A stretch of 64,000 bases of DNA from Curtobacterium sp. MCJR17_020 (GTDB taxonomy: Bacteria > Actinomycetota > Actinomycetes > Actinomycetales > Microbacteriaceae). Positions 60,583 through 64,000 of the stretch are shown here, one piece after another. Position 1 is the stretch's first letter, and each line of letters opens with the position of its first letter. The notes beneath the pieces were generated by a model, which searched no databases, was not told the origin of the DNA, and was given only the letters and a program-made list of their open reading frames with translations. The stretch is from the NCBI RefSeq assembly GCF_003234365.2, contig NZ_CP126260.1:186001-250000 (forward strand), written 5' to 3'. The position numbers and the translations under genes are program-made.

Positions 60583-61770
60583 GTGTCCACGAGCACCTGG
60601 CCCGCGCTGGAGTACGAGCAACTCGACTGGGAGCGGCGTGATGCCGACTACGGTCCTCGTGCCGCTCGACGCAGCACGGTGCGCGAACAGTACCTCGCCG
60701 CCGTGCCGCCGCACATCTCCACGGCCGCCCTCCGGCTGAGCGACGAGGTGGCGACGCTGGTCGACGAGGCTTCGACGGCGCTCGTGCGCTTCGACGGCGA
60801 ACTCGGTGGCGAGGTGGCACCGTTCTCGTCCCTCCTGCTGCGGTCCGAAGCCGCGGCGTCCTCGCAGATCGAGCACCTGACGGCCAGCGCCCGACAGGTC
60901 TTCGCTGCCGAGATCGGTGCTCCGGGCAAACGCAACGCCACGGCGATCGTCTCCAACACCCGAGCCATGCGCACCGCGATCGAGTTGTCCGATGAGTTGA
61001 CCGCGGACACCGTGCTCGCGATGCACGCGGTGCTGATGGACGGCGATCCCCACCACGACGCCGGAGCGTTCCGGCAGGAGCCCGTCTGGATCGGCACGGA
61101 CGGACGCTCCCCGGTCGGTGCCGACTACGTCGCTCCGGCCTGGCAGCGTGTCCCGGCGCTGATCGACGACGTGATGGCGTTCGCGCGGCGCCTCGACCTG
61201 CCGCGGTTGGCGCAGGTCGCGGTGGCGCATGCTCAGTTCGAGACGGTCCACCCGTTCACCGACGGGAACGGTCGCACGGGGCGTGCCCTGCTGCAGGCGA
61301 TGCTGCGCTCGAACGAGCTGACCCGGAACGTGACGGTTCCCGTCTCGGCAGGTCTCCTGACCGACACGGACGGCTACGTCGAGGCGCTGACGGCGTACCG
61401 CCGCGGTGCCGTCGAGCCGATCATCCGACGGGTGGCGGAAGCGTCGTTCACCGCCATCGGCAACGCCACGGAACTGGTCGACGACATCCAGCGGATCCGT
61501 CAGGGCTGGCGCGACCGCGTCGATGCTCGGAGCGATTCGGGCGTCTGGGCCGCACTCGACGTCGTCGCGCGGCAGCCGGTGCTGAACGCGACGGTGCTCG
61601 CTTCCCAGATGGGGATCGAACCGCGGAACGCGTACCCGCACCTCCAGAAACTCGTCGGAGCAGGGATCCTGGTGTCGAAGAACGAGTACCAGCACGGGGT
61701 CCTGTACCGCAACGACGAGGTCCTGGCAGCGCTCGACGCCTTCGCCAGGCGGGCCGGGCGTCGCGGCTGA
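60583..61770 (+). CDS. Fic-domain protein with C-terminal winged helix
   Basis: 395 aa, GTG behind CTGGAGGCAGGA. The Fic motif HPFTDGNGRTGR (223-234) is intact, as for AMP transferases. An N-terminal helix carries S93-x3-E97 (SSQIEH), the class II inhibitory motif, although the following Gly/Asn is His. Residues about 335-390 (LASQMGIEPRNAYPHLQKL) form a winged helix. This architecture (Fic_N, Fic, wHTH) is chromosomal and housekeeping-like rather than a toxin. It probably regulates itself through the inverted repeat upstream. Confidence 0.9.
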   Translation: MSTSTWPALEYEQLDWERRDADYGPRAARRSTVREQYLAAVPPHISTAALRLSDEVATLVDEASTALVRFDGELGGEVAPFSSLLLRSEAAASSQIEHLTASARQVFAAEIGAPGKRNATAIVSNTRAMRTAIELSDELTADTVLAMHAVLMDGDPHHDAGAFRQEPVWIGTDGRSPVGADYVAPAWQRVPALIDDVMAFARRLDLPRLAQVAVAHAQFETVHPFTDGNGRTGRALLQAMLRSNELTRNVTVPVSAGLLTDTDGYVEALTAYRRGAVEPIIRRVAEASFTAIGNATELVDDIQRIRQGWRDRVDARSDSGVWAALDVVARQPVLNATVLASQMGIEPRNAYPHLQKLVGAGILVSKNEYQHGVLYRNDEVLAALDAFARRAGRRG

Positions 61771-61783
61771 TGCGGGCTCGGTG

Positions 61784-62524
61784 TCAGGCGTCGAGGGCGC
61801 GTCGCGCGGCGGCCACGACCTCGGCATCGGTCACGAAGTGCGCGGAACCGTCGTCGGCGCCGCCCATCGGGACCCCGGCGTGGGCGCTGCCCGCTGCTGG
61901 GCGCTTGGCGGACAGGTGCACGGCAGCTGCGCCCGTCGCGACCAGGGCCGGCACGTCGGCCGGGGTCACACCGGCACCGGCCATCACCTGGACGGGTCCG
62001 GCGGCGTCGACCATGCGCGCGATCGTCGTCGCGCCCGCACCGGCCGTGGGCGCGGCGCCCGAGGTCAGGACCCGCGTGAACCCGAGGCCCGCGAGCGTGG
62101 CTGCTGCGGCGACCGGGTCCACCGCGTGGTCGATCGCCCGGTGCAGGGTGATCTCGGCGGTCGTGCTGACCGAGCGGGCGGCGTCGACGAAGCGGCGCAG
62201 GGCGTCCTCGTCGAGGGTCCGGTCCGGGCGCAGCGCACCGACGACGACGCCGGCGGCACCGGATCGCAGGACCGTCCGGACCTCGCGCACCATGAGCTCG
62301 ACCTCGTCGGGGGTGTGCACGAACCCGCCGGGGCGACACCGGACCAGCGCGTGCGCCGGGATCCCGGTCTCGTGGGTCGTCTCGACCAGGGCCTGCGACG
62401 GGGTCAGCCCGCCGAGCTCGAGCCCGACGCAGAGCTCGACCCGGTCGGCCCCGCCGTCCCGTGCGACGACCGCACCCTGCGGCGAGGTGACCGCGATCTC
62501 GAGTGCAACGGGCGAAGGGGTCAT
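61784..62524 (-). CDS. cutC: CutC-family protein (copper homeostasis protein CutC)
   Basis: 246 aa, ATG overlapping the stop of the M81 peptidase gene. Signatures are ALEIAVTSPQGAVVARDGGADRVELC, LVRCRPGGFVHTPDEVE and ITLHRAIDHAVDP, a TIM barrel. The copper role of CutC is debated; the family binds Cu(I) in some bacteria. Translational coupling to an M81 peptidase suggests a catabolic rather than copper function here, by inference. Confidence 0.9.
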   Translation of the reverse strand: MTPSPVALEIAVTSPQGAVVARDGGADRVELCVGLELGGLTPSQALVETTHETGIPAHALVRCRPGGFVHTPDEVELMVREVRTVLRSGAAGVVVGALRPDRTLDEDALRRFVDAARSVSTTAEITLHRAIDHAVDPVAAAATLAGLGFTRVLTSGAAPTAGAGATTIARMVDAAGPVQVMAGAGVTPADVPALVATGAAAVHLSAKRPAAGSAHAGVPMGGADDGSAHFVTDAEVVAAARRALDA

Positions 62525-64000
62525 GCAGAGGCTCCGAGTGGCTGGTCCGAGGCCGGGATGATCCTGGCGGTCAGGTCCGGGGCCTCGGGGAACACTCGAT
62601 CGTAGGGGAACATCGGCCGTTCGATCCTGTGGTGCCCGAGGCGCAGCAGGTCCTGGTCGACACCACCCGGGGTGAGCGCGAGCATCCAGTCGGCGGCCAT
62701 GTCGAACAGCTCCGGCTCGAGGTACCCGATCTTCACCACGACGACGTCGGCCTGCCGTGGTGCCAGGTCGAGGTCGGTGAAGTCGTGCTCGTGGTGGTAC
62801 GGCTTGCGCAGCTTCGTCAGGATCGCGAAGACGCTGCCGACCTGCAGCACGACCTCGGTCTCGGCGTCGCGGTCGCCGTGCTTGATCGCGTGGACCCGGC
62901 CGGTCATGGTGATCGGTCCGGCGTGGACGTCGTCGACCTCGGCTCCCGCGGTCACGGTGACCGTCGCGCCGACCCCCGCCGCGACGGCCGTGGCGACCGC
63001 GGCGGGTCCGGGGACGCTCGCGTAGACCAGGGTGGGGCCGTCGGCACTCGCGAACGCCGGGTTCGCGAGCACCTGCGTCAGTCCCCAGGTCATGTCGCCG
63101 GAGCCGCCCGCGGTGGGGTTGTCGCCGGAGTCGGACACGAAGTACGGGTGTGCGGCACCGGGTGCGAGCGCGGCGGCGAGGCACTCGTCGAACGTGCCGG
63201 TGGGTGCGACGAAGACGAAGTCCTCGCGGACGTCCCAGAAGGCACGGGCGAGGCGCTCGGCCCCGGCGGCGACGGCGGCCTCGTCCCACCCGGTGACGAC
63301 GGTGACGGCCTGGTCGCGGGGCTGGTCCGCCCAGGCGTAGCCGACCCAGATCGCCGCGTCGAGCACGCCGTCGGTCTGCTCGACGAGCGGCACCTGGGCG
63401 TACAGCGAGGCGGCGGGTTCGAGGCGGGTCGAGGTCTGCTCGCCGGGCAGCAGGACGGGGATCGGGATCCAGGCCTTCACCGGGCGCTGGTCTCCGGCGG
63501 GACGCGTGGTGAGCACGTCGACCAGGTTCCGGACGGCACGTTCCTTGGTCTCCATGGCGTCCTCGTGCGGGGCCATCCGGTAGCAGGTGACGAGGTCGAC
63601 CTGGTGGGCGAGCTCGCGCGTGACGTTGCCGTGCAGGTCCATCGACGCCGACACGACGACGTCCGGGCCGATCACCGCACGGATCCGGCCGAGCAGGTCC
63701 GCCTCGGCGTCGTCGAGGCCCTCGACGACCATCGCGCCGTGGATGTCGTACCAGAGGCCGTCCACGTGCTCGGCGTCGACGATCGCGCGCAGTCGCGTGA
63801 CGATCTCGGCCGCGAGCTCCTCGTACGACGCCCGGTCCACGATGCCGCCGGGTAGTGCGTGCCCGATGAGCGCCCCGCGGAAGTCCGCCGCCTCCGACAT
63901 CGCGGACAGGAACGGGTACCGCGCCACGACCTCGTCGCCACGGTCCGGGTGGAACGCCGGCGCGTGGGTGCGGGTGGGGGTGAAGGTCGACGTCTCGATG
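62521..64000 (-). CDS. M81-family metallopeptidase (MlrC-like), cut by window edge
   Basis: About 493 codons are inside the window; the reading continues past 64000 as IETSTFTPTRTHAPAFHP, matching the HxExxTF start region of MlrC proteins, so only the first ten to twenty residues are missing. GLWYDIHGAMVVEG, SASMDLHGNVT and TCYRMAPHEDAMET are the zinc and active-site regions. FVSDSGDNPTAGGSGD is the characteristic C-terminal MlrC motif. MlrC linearises small peptides and amidated compounds. ATGA overlap to cutC. Confidence 0.9.
   Translation of the reverse strand, partial: IETSTFTPTRTHAPAFHPDRGDEVVARYPFLSAMSEAADFRGALIGHALPGGIVDRASYEELAAEIVTRLRAIVDAEHVDGLWYDIHGAMVVEGLDDAEADLLGRIRAVIGPDVVVSASMDLHGNVTRELAHQVDLVTCYRMAPHEDAMETKERAVRNLVDVLTTRPAGDQRPVKAWIPIPVLLPGEQTSTRLEPAASLYAQVPLVEQTDGVLDAAIWVGYAWADQPRDQAVTVVTGWDEAAVAAGAERLARAFWDVREDFVFVAPTGTFDECLAAALAPGAAHPYFVSDSGDNPTAGGSGDMTWGLTQVLANPAFASADGPTLVYASVPGPAAVATAVAAGVGATVTVTAGAEVDDVHAGPITMTGRVHAIKHGDRDAETEVVLQVGSVFAILTKLRKPYHHEHDFTDLDLAPRQADVVVVKIGYLEPELFDMAADWMLALTPGGVDQDLLRLGHHRIERPMFPYDRVFPEAPDLTARIIPASDQPLGASA

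Overview
The window is high-GC actinobacterial DNA. Many genes start with GTG, most neighbouring genes overlap by ATGA, GTGA or TGATG, and several starts lie 6-7 nt behind a TAnnnT hexamer, as expected for leaderless transcripts. Together with an aztABCD-type zinc importer this points to Microbacteriaceae (Curtobacterium-like). The family assignment is inference; no rRNA or species marker is present.

Layout. (1) 1-1480: radA N-terminus, an SGNH hydrolase and tRNA-Ser(CGA). (2) 1453-9049: a genomic island between a 29-bp direct repeat of the tRNA-Ser 3' end. It is visibly poorer in GC, uses rare TTA/ATA codons and shows no integrase. It holds debris of defence and toxin genes (Doc, DUF262, winged helix), an Abi-alpha/DUF4393-like gene, a HEPN-like unknown gene, and an intact IS481-family element that split a gene in frame (6-bp duplication CCTAGC). 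(3) 9.1-20.2 kb, minus strand: DoxX-type genes, then permease - two DUF1989 proteins - biotin carboxylase - allophanate hydrolase - TetR - BioY. This order matches carboxyguanidine-type nitrogen assimilation better than plain urea use, with biotin uptake appended.

(4) 20.3-45.9 kb: a large catabolic cluster for nitrogenous compounds. It contains a phosphotriesterase-like lactonase, aldehyde dehydrogenase, MFS transporter, Rid protein, class V aminotransferase, FAD oxidase, gamma-glutamyltransferase/oxamate-hydrolase relative, copper amine oxidase with a His-rich tail, amidase, FCD-type GntR regulator, several amidohydrolases, a deaminase, an isochorismatase-like hydrolase, a peptide-type ABC importer containing a permease-ATPase fusion, an alpha/beta hydrolase, a cyclase and an MBL hydrolase. 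Six promoter regions carry GGATCC-like cores (consensus near ATTGGATCCAAT) repeated every 21 bp, i.e. two helical turns. They tie the cluster into one regulon, probably of the resident GntR protein. This is the most striking undescribed feature.

(5) 46-64 kb: two small unknown genes, PPK2, aldo/keto reductases, MsrA, a small membrane protein, a VOC protein, the split aztD-C-D-B / aztA zinc-uptake locus with Zur-like boxes, an MFS/oxidoreductase operon, a Fic protein behind a perfect 13-bp inverted repeat, CutC, and the truncated start of an M81 (MlrC) peptidase. The long antisense ORFs across the window are high-GC shadows and are not annotated.
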